Positions 17,805-26,749 of a stretch of DNA of 64,000 bases are shown here, piece by piece; position 1 is the stretch's first letter; each line of letters begins with the position of its first letter. Both the position numbers and the translations under genes were made by a program. Origin of the DNA: Kitasatospora sp. NA04385. Lineage in GTDB: Bacteria; Actinomycetota; Actinomycetes; Streptomycetales; Streptomycetaceae. The stretch spans positions 7,365,603-7,429,602 of the forward strand of contig NZ_CP054919.1 in NCBI RefSeq assembly GCF_013364235.1, given 5' to 3'. The notes beneath the pieces are model-generated. The model saw only the letters and a list, made by a program, of their open reading frames with translations. It did not search any database and had not been told where the DNA came from.

Positions 17805-18794
17805 TCAGTGTGCGGCGCTGTCCTTCAGCGCGGCGGTCAGGTCGGCGATGTCGGTGTCCAGCACGAAGGAGGCGTTGGTCTGCTGGAAGCTCACCGAGTC
17901 CTTGCCCGCGGCGGCGGGCAGGCCCATGGTCCAGTTGATGATCTGGTTCAGCGAGCCGAGCAGGCCGCACCCGCTGGCGCCGGGCACCGTGAAGGTGTTG
18001 TCGACCAGGGAGGCGTTGGTCTCCGAGATCGCCAGCGCGTTGTGCCCGTTGGGGTCCGGGTCGTAGCCCAGGGTGCCCGGGTCGCCGGTCATCGGTGGGG
18101 TGGAGCCGGTCGGGGCGGTCGACCCGGTGGTGGGCTTGAGCAGCAGCGGCGAGGAGTCCGAGCCGACGTAGCAGTGTGCGCCGAACAGCGCGTTGTACAG
18201 GTGCAGTTTGATCGGCAGCTGGAACACCGGGTACGGCTCGCCGGTCGCCAGCGGCGTGAACTTGGTGACCGGGCCCGCGAGTTCGACCTGCGCGAAGACG
18301 CTGGTGATGCCCGGCAGGTAGTTCTGGATGCCCGGGATGTTGATCTGCACCATCGGCGCGCTGAGCAGCGGGGCGTTGGTCGGCGGCACCACGGTGTACT
18401 GGTTCGCGGTGCTGCCGTCCGGGAACGACACCTCGGGCGCGGACTTGTCCCAGTAGAAGCCGAACTGCAGCGTGATCGGCGAGTTGAACGGCACCACCGT
18501 GCTGCCGAGGGTGAACTTCCCGGCGTTGGTCACCGACACCAGGCAGCCGACCTGGAGGTTCGCCGGATCGTGCATGGCCGGCGCGGCGAGCGGACAGTTG
18601 CCCATGCCGGTGTACGGCGCACCGGGCGCGGCGGCGCCGGTGCTCGCGGAGGCGGAGCCCGGGGCGACACCGGCCAGCAGCGCGGCGGTGGCGAGCACGG
18701 CGGCGCCCGACAGCAGGCGGCGGCGCCGGGGCGCGGCGGGCGACGTGGCGGGGGACGGGGTGGCGGGCGCGGCGGGCGCGGGGGAGGTGTGCAT
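17805..18794 (-). CDS. Secreted protein, unknown function (DUF6230-locus partner)
   Basis: 329 residues from ATG 18794, which has AGGAG at a 9-nt spacing. A long signal region with RRRRLLSGAAVLATAALLAG and cleavage near SASA resembles a Tat leader, although the twin-arginine motif is not canonical. The mature part has repeated polar beta-rich segments (LQVGCLVSVTNAGKFTLGST and QNYLPGITSVFAQVEL), three cysteines and a Thr/Pro-rich linker (about 230-245). It likely acts outside the cell or in the wall. A 200-nt gap separates it from the secreted protein at 16941. The function is not recognised. Confidence 0.82.
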   Translation of the reverse strand: MHTSPAPAAPATPSPATSPAAPRRRRLLSGAAVLATAALLAGVAPGSASASTGAAAPGAPYTGMGNCPLAAPAMHDPANLQVGCLVSVTNAGKFTLGSTVVPFNSPITLQFGFYWDKSAPEVSFPDGSTANQYTVVPPTNAPLLSAPMVQINIPGIQNYLPGITSVFAQVELAGPVTKFTPLATGEPYPVFQLPIKLHLYNALFGAHCYVGSDSSPLLLKPTTGSTAPTGSTPPMTGDPGTLGYDPDPNGHNALAISETNASLVDNTFTVPGASGCGLLGSLNQIINWTMGLPAAAGKDSVSFQQTNASFVLDTDIADLTAALKDSAAH

Positions 18795-19063
18795 GGTGGG
18801 GCACTCCTGACGGCAGGGGGCGAGAGCGGGCGCAGTACGGGGCGAGGGCGGGCGCGGTGCGGGGCGAGGGCGGGGCGAGGTGCGGGGATGCAGGGCGCTC
18901 GACGCCACGAGCGACCGGGCCGGGGCGCACGACTGCCACCGTCGCGCCGGTGCGGTCCGTCGTACCGGGAAACGCTCCGTCGTGCCGGGAACCGCGGCAC
19001 CCCGTACGGGGCCGCGCCGGGCCGGAGCGGGAACGACCCGGTGGGCACGGCTGCGACGCCGTG

Positions 19064-19078
19064 GTTACCGCCGGGTAC
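19064..19078. promoter_or_regulatory. Candidate operator GTTACCGCCGGGTAC
   Basis: The imperfect palindrome GTTACC-GCC-GGGTAC is related at 13 of 15 positions to the reverse complement of 19247-19261. The two copies face opposite ways in the divergent intergenic region, one towards each transcription unit. The regulator is unknown. Confidence 0.5.
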
Positions 19079-19246
19079 TCGCCAAGTTCTAGGCGCCGTT
19101 CCGGCTCAACGTCAAGGCAGTGCGCGGAAGTTGGAAGGGAGATGAGTGGAGTTCGAGTGACTTTCGCCGTCAAGTGCCCCTCCAGTAACAGAAGTTGACT
19201 GGCGTTCCGGAATTTCCGGGCGGTGCGCGAAGTATTGACCGGCCAT

Positions 19247-19261
19247 GTACCCCGGGGTAAC
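19247..19261. promoter_or_regulatory. Candidate operator GTACCCCGGGGTAAC
   Basis: A palindromic element just downstream of TTGACC (19235-19240), overlapping where RNA polymerase would bind for the DUF6230 gene. It matches the inverted motif at 19064-19078. Confidence 0.5.
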
Positions 19262-19398
19262 TTCCAGTCAGCCCGCCGGTTGTGAGAAAGATCGTCAACT
19301 GCACTGCCAGGCACCACAGTTGGCGATCTGGGTCCACGCCAGACCCGCCCGCACCCGACGGAGCCGCGGATCCCCCACCCGACCCTCTGGAGCTGTCC

Positions 19399-20028
19399 AT
19401 GGCACCCTCCGCAGAACAACCCGCCGCCACCTCGACCGGGCGCGGCCGGGTCCGGCTGCGCCGCGCCGCACTGATGGCGGTACCGGCCTGCGTGGCCGCG
19501 GGCGTCCTGGTGACCCTGACCGCGCAGAACGTCCTCGCCACCCAGTTCGCCATCTCCGGCATGGCCTTCCAGGTCACCGCCGACCGGCTGGACGGCACCG
19601 GGTTCGAGCAGTTCGGCACCCTCGACAACATGATCGAGAACAGCCCCAACGCCGGCGACACCGGCGGCCAGCTGTTCCTCATCCAGACCGTGGTCAAGAA
19701 GGCCTCCCTCACCAAGCTCTGCCAGAGTGTGAACCTGGGCGGCATCAACCTGCTGATCACCGCTGGCGACAAGGGCACCCCCGTCACCGCCGAGGACCTC
19801 ACCACCGACTCCGACCTGATGAGCGGTGACGCCGAGTTCAAGAGCCTCGAAGTCGGCCGCGACGCCAGCACCTTCGACAAGGGCGGCGTGGCCGGCCCGC
19901 CCGGCATGTTCGGCCAGCAGGGCGACAGCGTCGCCGTCGACCACTTCCGGCAGCAGAACTACGCCACCACCGCCGGCACCTTCCGGCTGCCCAACATGCA
20001 CCTCAGCTTCAGCACCGATGGCTGCTGA
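19399..20028 (+). CDS. DUF6230 family protein
   Basis: 209 residues from ATG 19399, with ribosome site GGAG. One N-terminal membrane anchor or signal (LMAVPACVAAGVLVTLTAQN, about 27-47) is followed by an extracytoplasmic domain with the family features ATQFAISGMAFQVTADRL, GTGFEQFG and TAGTFRLPNMHL. Older annotations call such proteins cholesterol esterases, but no esterase triad is seen. It overlaps the DUF6114 gene by 11 nt; the pair is conserved across Streptomyces and probably works at the membrane. Confidence 0.88.
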   Translation: MAPSAEQPAATSTGRGRVRLRRAALMAVPACVAAGVLVTLTAQNVLATQFAISGMAFQVTADRLDGTGFEQFGTLDNMIENSPNAGDTGGQLFLIQTVVKKASLTKLCQSVNLGGINLLITAGDKGTPVTAEDLTTDSDLMSGDAEFKSLEVGRDASTFDKGGVAGPPGMFGQQGDSVAVDHFRQQNYATTAGTFRLPNMHLSFSTDGC

Positions 20029-20632
20029 ACCCGGACCGGCACCGGACCGGGCGGCCGACACCACGGCCGCCCGGCCCGCCGACCACGACGACACCACGGC
20101 GGCCGGAGTGACCGGGGCGACCGGAGTGACCGCCGCAACCGCCGCAGCCATCGCTGAGCCCGCCCCGGCGCCGCCCGCCCCGGGTGGCTTCGCGGGCTGG
20201 CGCGGACGCCGACCGTTCTGGGGCGGCCTGCTCGTCGTGCTGGCCGGCGCGGAGATCCTGTTCACCGAGAAGGCCCCGATGCGCATGGTCATCCGCATCG
20301 GGATGCTCGGCCTGGCCGGCTACGTGGTCCCCGCGATCATGGTGCTCTGCGGGCTGCTGCTGATCTTCCACCCCGTCCAGCGGATCTTCTACTCCCTGCT
20401 CGCCGTCCTCGCCACCCTCGGCAGCTGGGTCACCTCCAACCTCGGCGGCTTCTTCATCGGCCTGCTGCTCGGCCTGATCGGCAGCAGCCTCGCCTTCGGC
20501 TGGCTCCCCGACCAGCCCAGGCGCCGCCGACTGCTGCGCCGCGAACCGACACCCGGACCCGGGTCCGGATCCGGCTCCGGACCCGGACGCGGAACGGGTC
20601 GCGGCACCGGACGCGAAGCCACCCCGGCCTGA
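20018..20632 (+). CDS. DUF6114 family membrane protein
   Basis: 204 residues. A low-complexity acidic/Ala N-terminus (1-55) is followed by four hydrophobic helices (FWGGLLVVLAGAEILF, MLGLAGYVVPAIMVLCGLLL, IFYSLLAVLATLGSW and FFIGLLLGLIGSSLAFGW). The C-terminus is a Gly-Ser/Gly-Arg repeat. The conserved WGGLLVVLAGAEILFTEKAP marks DUF6114. ATG 20018 lies inside the DUF6230 gene in another frame, so translation is coupled. The function is unknown; it probably forms a membrane unit with DUF6230. Confidence 0.88.
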   Translation: MAAEPGPAPDRAADTTAARPADHDDTTAAGVTGATGVTAATAAAIAEPAPAPPAPGGFAGWRGRRPFWGGLLVVLAGAEILFTEKAPMRMVIRIGMLGLAGYVVPAIMVLCGLLLIFHPVQRIFYSLLAVLATLGSWVTSNLGGFFIGLLLGLIGSSLAFGWLPDQPRRRRLLRREPTPGPGSGSGSGPGRGTGRGTGREATPA

Positions 20633-20639
20633 CCGGGGC

Positions 20640-20676
20640 GGCGTCCGGTGGCGGAGCGTGGCCACCGCCGGACGCC
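20640..20676 (+). terminator. Hairpin after DUF6114
   Basis: GGCGTCCGG pairs with CCGGACGCC (20640-20648 with 20668-20676), with TGGC/GCCA pairing inside and a 3-nt bulge. It directly follows the DUF6114 stop. Confidence 0.6.
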
Positions 20677-20807
20677 CCGGCCGCGACCCCCGCGCACCGA
20701 GCGGGCGGGGACCGCGGCCGGGCCCGTCTTGGTACCTTGGGCAGCTGACGGCCCGTGACGGGGCACGACGGCGCGGCCGGATGCGGCGGCGGACGGGACG
20801 GGGTGCG

Positions 20808-21509
20808 GTGCGGGTACTGCGGTGCGGCAGCGACGCCGTCCTGATCGAGACCGAGGACGCCGAACAGGCCCAGCGGCTGCACGCCGCCCTGCGCGACGCC
20901 CCGCCCCCCGGCACCGGCGAGCTCGTCCCCGCCGCCCGCACCGTCCTGGTCCGCTACGACCCGTCCGCGACCGACTGGCAGCGCCTGCGCGCCGCCGTCA
21001 CCGCGCTCCCGCTGCGCGAGGCACCCCCCGCCGAGGCCGCCGAGACCGTGCGGATCCCCGTCCGCTACGACGGCCCCGACCTCGCCGAGGTCGCCCGCCT
21101 GGCCGGACTGACGCCCCGGCAGGTCGTCGAACGCCACACCGCCGCCCGCTACCGCGTCGCGTTCTGCGGCTTCGCTCCCGGCTTCGCCTACCTCACCGGC
21201 CTCGACCCGCACCTGCGGGTGCCCCGCCGGGCCGAACCCCGTACCCGCGTCCCCGCCGGTGCGGTCGCCGTCGCCGACGAGTACACCGGCGTCTACCCCC
21301 GCACCTCACCCGGCGGCTGGCAGCTGCTCGGCACCACCGACCTCCCGCTCTGGGACCCCACCGCCGACCCGCCCACCAGGCTGCGCCCCGGCACCGCGGT
21401 GCGCTTCGTCGCGATCGGACAGCACGGCGAGCGCGGGGAGCGCGGCGAGAGCGGAGAACACGGGGAGAGCGGAGAACACGGGGAGAGCGGGGAGGCGGTG
21501 CGGCCGTGA
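20808..21509 (+). CDS. pxpB: 5-oxoprolinase subunit PxpB (KipI-like)
   Basis: 233 residues. With PxpA and PxpC it opens 5-oxoproline to glutamate at the cost of ATP. The domain begins VRVLRCGSDAVLIE, and the hallmark FCGFAPGFAYLTGLD and YPRTSPGGWQLLGTT are present. GTG 20808 is chosen because it matches the family start; ATG 20781 would add nine basic residues. The extreme C-terminus carries an 18-nt tandem repeat (GESGEH units). The stop overlaps the pxpC start in GTGA. No pxpA is nearby in the window, which is unusual. Confidence 0.92.
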   Translation: MRVLRCGSDAVLIETEDAEQAQRLHAALRDAPPPGTGELVPAARTVLVRYDPSATDWQRLRAAVTALPLREAPPAEAAETVRIPVRYDGPDLAEVARLAGLTPRQVVERHTAARYRVAFCGFAPGFAYLTGLDPHLRVPRRAEPRTRVPAGAVAVADEYTGVYPRTSPGGWQLLGTTDLPLWDPTADPPTRLRPGTAVRFVAIGQHGERGERGESGEHGESGEHGESGEAVRP

Positions 21510-22459
21510 ACCGGAAGCCGGAGGACACCGTATCCGGGCGAGACGGTGTATCGGCGCCGTCCGGGCCGCCGGGGCCGGACCCCGTCGACGGGCCCGCCGC
21601 GCTGCTGGTGGTGCAGCCCGGGTACGGCGCCACCGTGCAGGACCTGGGACGCCCCGGGCTGGCCGCGCTCGGGGTCGGATGCTCCGGGGCCGCCGACCGG
21701 GGCGCGCTGCGGCTCGCCAACCGCCTGGTGGGCAACCCCGAGGACGCCGCAGGGCTGGAAATGCCGCTAGGCGGCGTCGAGTTGGAGTTCCGTCGGGCCG
21801 CCACCTGCGCGCTGGCCGGCGCCGACTGCCCGGCCTGGGTGAACGGCCGCCCGGTCGGCACCCGCACCCCGCTGGCGGTGCCCGCCGGGGCCCGGCTGCG
21901 GCTCGGCACCCCGGTGCGCGGCCTGCGCGTCTACCTGGCCGTGCGCGGCGGCCTGGACGTCCCCGCCGTCCTGGGCTCCCGCGCCACCGACACCCTCGCC
22001 GGACTCGGCCCCGGACGGCTGACCGCCGGCCTGCTGTTGCCCGTCGGCACCGCCGCCACCGGCTGGCCCGCCGCCGAACACGCCCCGCGCCGCGCCCCGG
22101 CCGGACCCACCGTGCTCCAGGTGATCCCGGGCCCGCGCGACGACTGGTTCACCGCCGCCGCGCTGCGCACCCTGTGCGGCGAGCCGTACACCGTCACCGC
22201 CGACAGCGACCGGGTCGGCATGCGGCTGGACGGCCCCGCGCTGGAACGCGCCGAGAGCGGCGAACTGCCCTCCGAGGGCATGGTGGCCGGTGCGCTCCAG
22301 GTACCGCCCTCCGGCCGACCGATCCTGTTCCTCGCCGACCACCCCGTCACCGGCGGGTACCCGGTGATCGCGGTGGTCCGCCGCGCCGATCTGGACGCGG
22401 CCGCGCAGGCCCGCCCCGGCGACACGCTGCGCTTCCGGCTGGAGGGCGCCGGGCGCTGA
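21506..22459 (+). CDS. pxpC: 5-oxoprolinase subunit PxpC (biotin-dependent carboxyltransferase-like)
   Basis: 317 residues from GTG 21506, coupled to pxpB, with GGAGG upstream. Family motifs are present: LLVVQPGYGATVQDLGRPG, CSGAADRGALRLANRLVGNP, YLAVRGGLDVPAVLGSRATD, SDRVGMRLDGPAL and PILFLADHPVTGGYPVIAVV. It is the KipA-type partner of PxpB and acts in the cytoplasm. It is convergent with the VWA protein gene, with 71 nt between stops. Confidence 0.94.
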   Translation: MNRKPEDTVSGRDGVSAPSGPPGPDPVDGPAALLVVQPGYGATVQDLGRPGLAALGVGCSGAADRGALRLANRLVGNPEDAAGLEMPLGGVELEFRRAATCALAGADCPAWVNGRPVGTRTPLAVPAGARLRLGTPVRGLRVYLAVRGGLDVPAVLGSRATDTLAGLGPGRLTAGLLLPVGTAATGWPAAEHAPRRAPAGPTVLQVIPGPRDDWFTAAALRTLCGEPYTVTADSDRVGMRLDGPALERAESGELPSEGMVAGALQVPPSGRPILFLADHPVTGGYPVIAVVRRADLDAAAQARPGDTLRFRLEGAGR

Positions 22460-22530
22460 CGGTCCGGGTACCGGTGGACGGGGCGTTGTCCGCACCGGGC
22501 GTCGTCGGCACCGGGCGCAGGCGGGCCGGG

Positions 22531-23826
22531 TCAGCCGAGGGTGACGACCTTCGCCCAGGACGGCGGGTCGTCCGGGACGTAGTCCGGGTCCTCCTCGTCC
22601 ACGACGCGGTCGCGGGGGAACAGGCCGACGACCGTGCGGCACGGCGGCGGGGCGCTCGGCCACGGGGTCTGGCCGTCGGTGAGGACGACCACCACGTCCG
22701 GGGCGGGACGCCGCTTCAGGGCGGCGGCGAAACCGGTGCGCAGGTCGGTACCGCCCCCGCCGACGAGCGCCAACCCACCGGCGGCGGCGGCCTGTTGGAC
22801 GGACTGGGCGGCCGCGTCGCAGGAGACCACCGAGACCAGGTCGCGCCGCCCGCCCACCGCGTGCAGGATCGCCGCGGTCTCCAGCAGCGCGGTGCCCAAC
22901 TCGGTGTCGCTGACCGATCCCGAGGTGTCGACGACCACCGTCACCCGGGGCGGCCGGTGGCGCAGCGAGGGCAGCACCACCCCGGGCAGGCCGCTCGAAC
23001 GGCGGGCCGGGCGGCCGTAGTCGTAGTCCGCGCCGGCGCCCGCCGCGGCGACGGTGGAACGGATCGCCGCACTGAGCAACTGCCGCCAGGGCTGCGGCGG
23101 GTGGAGCGCCTCCTCGGCCCAGCGCCGCCAGCCCGCCGGAGCGTGGCCGGGCCGCCCCAGGATGCCCCGGGCGACCCGGAAGCGGACCAGGTCGCGTTCG
23201 TGGTCGGCCAGGCCGTGCGCGCCGTCCGGGCCGAACTCCCACTCCCGCTCCAGGCCGTCCGCGCCGCTGCCGCACTCCAGCCACACCAGGCGCTGGTACT
23301 TCGTGTCGATGGTGAACTGCCGCAGGTAGTCCTCCATCAGCTGGCCCTCGACCAGGCCCAGCGTGTCCGGGTAGATCGCGTCGGCGGGCCGGACCAGGCC
23401 GTCGCCGAACGCGTCGTCGTTGATCTCGCAGTCCGCGGCCAGGTTGACCCGCAGCCGGTCGGCGGGCCCGTCCAGGTCCAGCGTGCGCATCGCCAGGTCG
23501 CCGCGCCGGGCGTGGTCGCGCAGCAGGTGCGAGACCTCGTGCACCCAGACCGAGGCCAACTCCTCCACCGGGGTGCGGTCGACGAAACCGGGCGAGACGT
23601 AGCACCGCCAGTACCGGTCCACCGCCATGGTCGGCACCCAACGCGACTCCACCACGTGCATCGCGAACAGCGCGGTCGCCAGGTACGGGCGAGCCCGCAC
23701 CGCGTGCAGCCGGGCCGCGAACAGCTTCTCGGTGTCCAGCCGCAGCGGCGCTCGGACAGGTGGTGCCGGTTCGGAGCCGGGCGCGGGGTCGGAGCGGGGC
23801 GCGGGAACGGAGCCGGAGGCGCTCAT
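22531..23826 (-). CDS. DUF2201-like putative metallopeptidase with VWA domain
   Basis: 431 residues. The N-terminal half is a putative metallopeptidase with the zinc motif HEVSH (about residue 98) in LASVWVHEVSHLLRDHARRG, plus NLAADCEINDD. The C-terminal half is a von Willebrand A-type domain with the metal-ion site DTSGSVSD near residue 300. Its start codon overlaps the MoxR ATPase stop in ATGA, so the two are coupled. MoxR-VWA pairs act as ATP-driven chaperones or activators; here the client may be the protein encoded at 25157. The biological role is unknown. Confidence 0.88.
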   Translation of the reverse strand: MSASGSVPAPRSDPAPGSEPAPPVRAPLRLDTEKLFAARLHAVRARPYLATALFAMHVVESRWVPTMAVDRYWRCYVSPGFVDRTPVEELASVWVHEVSHLLRDHARRGDLAMRTLDLDGPADRLRVNLAADCEINDDAFGDGLVRPADAIYPDTLGLVEGQLMEDYLRQFTIDTKYQRLVWLECGSGADGLEREWEFGPDGAHGLADHERDLVRFRVARGILGRPGHAPAGWRRWAEEALHPPQPWRQLLSAAIRSTVAAAGAGADYDYGRPARRSSGLPGVVLPSLRHRPPRVTVVVDTSGSVSDTELGTALLETAAILHAVGGRRDLVSVVSCDAAAQSVQQAAAAGGLALVGGGGTDLRTGFAAALKRRPAPDVVVVLTDGQTPWPSAPPPCRTVVGLFPRDRVVDEEDPDYVPDDPPSWAKVVTLG

Positions 23827-25097
23827 CGGCGGCCCGCCCCGGTGGGGACGCCGGCCGTCGAGCGCTCGGCCCGGCGGACCACCGCCAGCGCGCCCGCGAA
23901 CCGGTGGATCAACTCCGGTACCTCCCAAGCCTCCTGGCGCAGCGAGGCGAGCGTGGTCACCGGCACCACCAGCACGTCGGGCGGGCAGCTCTCCAACGCC
24001 CGGGCCATCAACGTCCAGGCGGAGTCCCACCGTTCGCGGGTCGGACGGGAGCGGACGGCGGCCACCACGCCGTCCAGCACGGCCTGCCGCAGATCGCCGC
24101 GCTCGGGCAGGACGGCGGCGGCCGGGTCGGCGAGCAGGTCCTCGGGCGCGGGCAGGTCCATCCGGTCGACGGTGGCCAGGAGTTCGAGCCCCGGGCCGTC
24201 GCCGACGGTGCCGCGCACCAGCAGCGACAGCACCTCGCGGGAGGAGCCGGCCGCCGAACCGAACGCCAGCAGCCGTACGGTCATCTCCCAACTGCGCGGC
24301 GAAGGCCAGGCTTTGCCGCGCCGGGTCTCGGCGGACGGCAGCCGGTGGGTCAGCTCGGGCCGGACGGTGAGCAGCCCGCACACCGCGCGGCGGGCGAACT
24401 CGACGGCCGCGGGCAGCCGTTCGGGATCGAGCCGGGGCAGTTCGGCCCGCGGCCACACCCCGCCGAGGCCGCGCACCACCACCTGCGCGTCGTGCACCCA
24501 GTCCAGGTGGACGAAGCGGTTGGCCAGCGGCGGGCTCAGCTCCCAGCCGTCGGCCGCCGAGGCGCGCGGATTCGCCGCCGCCACGATCCTTACCCCCGGC
24601 GGCAGTTGGAGCGAACCGATCCGCCGCTCCAGGACCAGCCGGAGCAGCGCGGCCTGCACGGCGGGCGGAGCCGTGGACAACTCGTCGAGGAACAGCAGCC
24701 CGCGCCCCTGCCGGACCAGCCGCACTGCCCAGTCCGGCGGCGCCAGCGGCACACCCTGTGCGGCCGGGTTGTCACCGATCACCGGCAGGCCGGAGAAGTC
24801 GGACGGCTCGTGCACGCTGGCGATCACCGTGGTGAGCGGCAGGTCCAGTTCGGTGGCGAGCTGGGTCAGCGCCGCGGTTTTTCCGACGCCTGGCTCCCCC
24901 CACAGCAGGACCGGAAGATCGGCGGCGACGGCGAGGGTCAGCGCCTCGGTCTGGAGATCCTGGCGAGGCTCGGTGCTGAACTCCCTCAGGAGTCCCAACA
25001 GACTTTCAGCAGTCGCGAGTTGGGGTGAGCGGGACGGGATGGGCCGCGGAGCGGAAGGGGAAGCGGAAGGGGATTGGGGCATGACGGAAGAAGGCAT
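23823..25097 (-). CDS. MoxR-type AAA+ ATPase
   Basis: 424 residues. Walker A is GEPGVGKT (near 65-72), Walker B is GLLFLDELSTAP, sensor 1 lies in IVAAANPRAS and an arginine-finger region in LANRFVHLDWVH. The length and spacing fit MoxR/AAA_5 ATPases. ATG 25097 is preferred over ATG 25082 because AGGTGG sits 7-8 nt before it. It is the middle gene of a three-gene operon, 59 nt after the unknown protein and overlapping the VWA gene by 4 nt. It probably remodels a target together with the VWA partner. Confidence 0.9.
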   Translation of the reverse strand: MPSSVMPQSPSASPSAPRPIPSRSPQLATAESLLGLLREFSTEPRQDLQTEALTLAVAADLPVLLWGEPGVGKTAALTQLATELDLPLTTVIASVHEPSDFSGLPVIGDNPAAQGVPLAPPDWAVRLVRQGRGLLFLDELSTAPPAVQAALLRLVLERRIGSLQLPPGVRIVAAANPRASAADGWELSPPLANRFVHLDWVHDAQVVVRGLGGVWPRAELPRLDPERLPAAVEFARRAVCGLLTVRPELTHRLPSAETRRGKAWPSPRSWEMTVRLLAFGSAAGSSREVLSLLVRGTVGDGPGLELLATVDRMDLPAPEDLLADPAAAVLPERGDLRQAVLDGVVAAVRSRPTRERWDSAWTLMARALESCPPDVLVVPVTTLASLRQEAWEVPELIHRFAGALAVVRRAERSTAGVPTGAGRR

Positions 25098-25156
25098 GGG
25101 TGATCCACCTGGGGTCGGGGAACGGGTGACGGAAGGTTCGAGGGCGCGGCGGGGCA

Positions 25157-26500
25157 TCAGCCCCACCGGCTGCTCCGGCGCTTGCGCGGGCGGGAGGAGG
25201 CGCGGTGCGGGCTGCCGTTGGGTCGCGGGTCGCCGGGCGGGTGGGCGGGAGTGGCGTCGTAGCGGTTGCGCCCGGGTTCGAGTCCGGCCGCGTGCAGGCT
25301 GTGGACCAAACGCCGCTGGACGTCGTCCTCCAGCGCCTCGGCCAGCGGCCCGGCGCGCAGCACGGCCTCCGCGCCGACCAACCGGCGCACGGCGGCCAGC
25401 GCCCCGTCGCGGTCGCCGTGCAACAGCCGCTGTCGGATGGCGTCCAGGTCCTCCGGCTGCCGGTGCGCCCGGTCGATCGCCCGCAGGCACGGCAGCGGTG
25501 GCCCCCCGAACGACGCCAGCAGCTCCTCGCGGCACAGCTGCTCCGGGTCGTGGTCGAGCGGGACGAGCACCCCGTCGACCACCGCGATCCGGTGCGTGGC
25601 GCCACGGCACTCCACCGTCAACGTCTGCTCCCCGTCGGCCTGTTCGGCGCGGCGCAGGACGCCCGACCGGTGGTCGGGCGCGAGCGCGGCGGCCACCAGT
25701 GGGTGCAGCGCGTCCGGCTTGATCAGCCCCGCGCGGAGCAGCAGCAGGTCGGGCGGCGTCCACGTCGCCGCGTCCGGCAGGACGGCGCGGCCGCGCACCC
25801 GACGCCGGGCCGTCGCCGGCGCGTTCGGCGGCCCGCCGAGCAGCAGGTGCCGCCGGTGGGCGAGCCGTACCGAGATGGGTGCGCCGTCCGGCAGACCATC
25901 CGCCGCGCGCACCAACCGGGCTTCGAACTCCCAGTTCGCGTCCGCGACATGACTGTCCGTCAGCCCTGCTGTCCGGGCGGCGAGTTCGGGGGAGCGGCGG
26001 GCGTCCCAGAGGTGCCGGTGCAGGTCCAGGCGGAAGCGCGGGTCGGGGCGCGGCCCGGGGTGTCCGTCCGGGCGGGCGTCGGCGTCCCACAGCGCCAGCG
26101 TGACGCGTTGGCCCGCCGCCGCGCGGCCGGGTGCGGTACGGGCCACCAGGTGCAGCGGTGCCCCGCCCCCGTCGCGCGGGTAGCGTGCCAGGGTCAGCGT
26201 CAGCCCGGGGCGCAGCACCCCGTCCGGGGCGATCCGCGGCAGGTGCCAACGCAGCAGGTCGGGGGCCAGGTGCCGCAGGTCGGCCCGGAGCCGTCCCGTC
26301 AGTTCCGACCCGTACGTCCGGGTGACGGCGCGCAGTTCGACATCCGGATCGCATCCGGCCGCTGCGCAGGCTCCGCCCCAATCACCCCGCGCGCGGCGGG
26401 CGGTGGCGGTATCGATCATGGCCGGGGGGACGGCGAAACGCCGGACGCGCGACCAGAAATTGTTGTGGGTGTCCTCGTCCAGGAGGGAAGTGGTGTCCAT
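25157..26500 (-). CDS. Unknown protein, first gene of the MoxR-VWA operon
   Basis: 447 residues, not recognised. The N-terminus MDTTSLLDEDTHNNFW precedes a mixed region rich in Arg, Leu and Asp. A second part (about 330-420) is helical (QRLLHGDRDGALAAVRRLVG), and the C-terminus is a very basic tail ending RPRKRRSSRWG. There is no signal peptide, membrane helix or known catalytic motif. Upstream GTG 26506 is in frame and also possible; neither start has a clear ribosome site. Its fixed place before MoxR and VWA suggests it is the client or specificity factor of that pair. Confidence 0.75.
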   Translation of the reverse strand: MDTTSLLDEDTHNNFWSRVRRFAVPPAMIDTATARRARGDWGGACAAAGCDPDVELRAVTRTYGSELTGRLRADLRHLAPDLLRWHLPRIAPDGVLRPGLTLTLARYPRDGGGAPLHLVARTAPGRAAAGQRVTLALWDADARPDGHPGPRPDPRFRLDLHRHLWDARRSPELAARTAGLTDSHVADANWEFEARLVRAADGLPDGAPISVRLAHRRHLLLGGPPNAPATARRRVRGRAVLPDAATWTPPDLLLLRAGLIKPDALHPLVAAALAPDHRSGVLRRAEQADGEQTLTVECRGATHRIAVVDGVLVPLDHDPEQLCREELLASFGGPPLPCLRAIDRAHRQPEDLDAIRQRLLHGDRDGALAAVRRLVGAEAVLRAGPLAEALEDDVQRRLVHSLHAAGLEPGRNRYDATPAHPPGDPRPNGSPHRASSRPRKRRSSRWG

Positions 26501-26749
26501 CAGCACACACTTCGGAAGGACGGGACCTCCAATCCGTGAGTAGTCATCGCCGGTGATCGTAGCCGCAGATCGCCGAACTGTCAGCCCCGTTCCGCCGGTC
26601 CGGGCCACCGGCACCCCTGACCCGTCCGCCCTCGGCCCGCCCGCCGCTGGCCCGCCCGTCGCCGACCCGTCCGCCCGCGCGCCGCCCCGACGTACAGTGG
26701 GCCGCAAGGGGCTGACACGGCCCGGGGCGGACCGGAACGGCGGTGGAGG

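Larger units (their letters stand above)
18795..19398. promoter_or_regulatory. 604-nt divergent intergenic region of the DUF6230 locus
   Basis: The side next to the minus-strand gene holds imperfect direct repeats of CGGGGCGAGGGCGGG (about 18837-18880) and GTGCCGGGAA/GTACCGGGAA (18965-18995). The side next to DUF6230 is less G+C-rich (19080-19300) and carries TTGACC (19235-19240), a plausible -35. Two inverted GTTACC-type motifs lie 183 nt apart and are listed separately. No small gene is supported. Confidence 0.6.

Noticed and set aside
16189..20298. A very long open frame on the minus strand continuing from the fused oxidoreductase
   Set aside because: It crosses other well supported genes in the wrong frame; long open antisense frames are expected at this G+C content.
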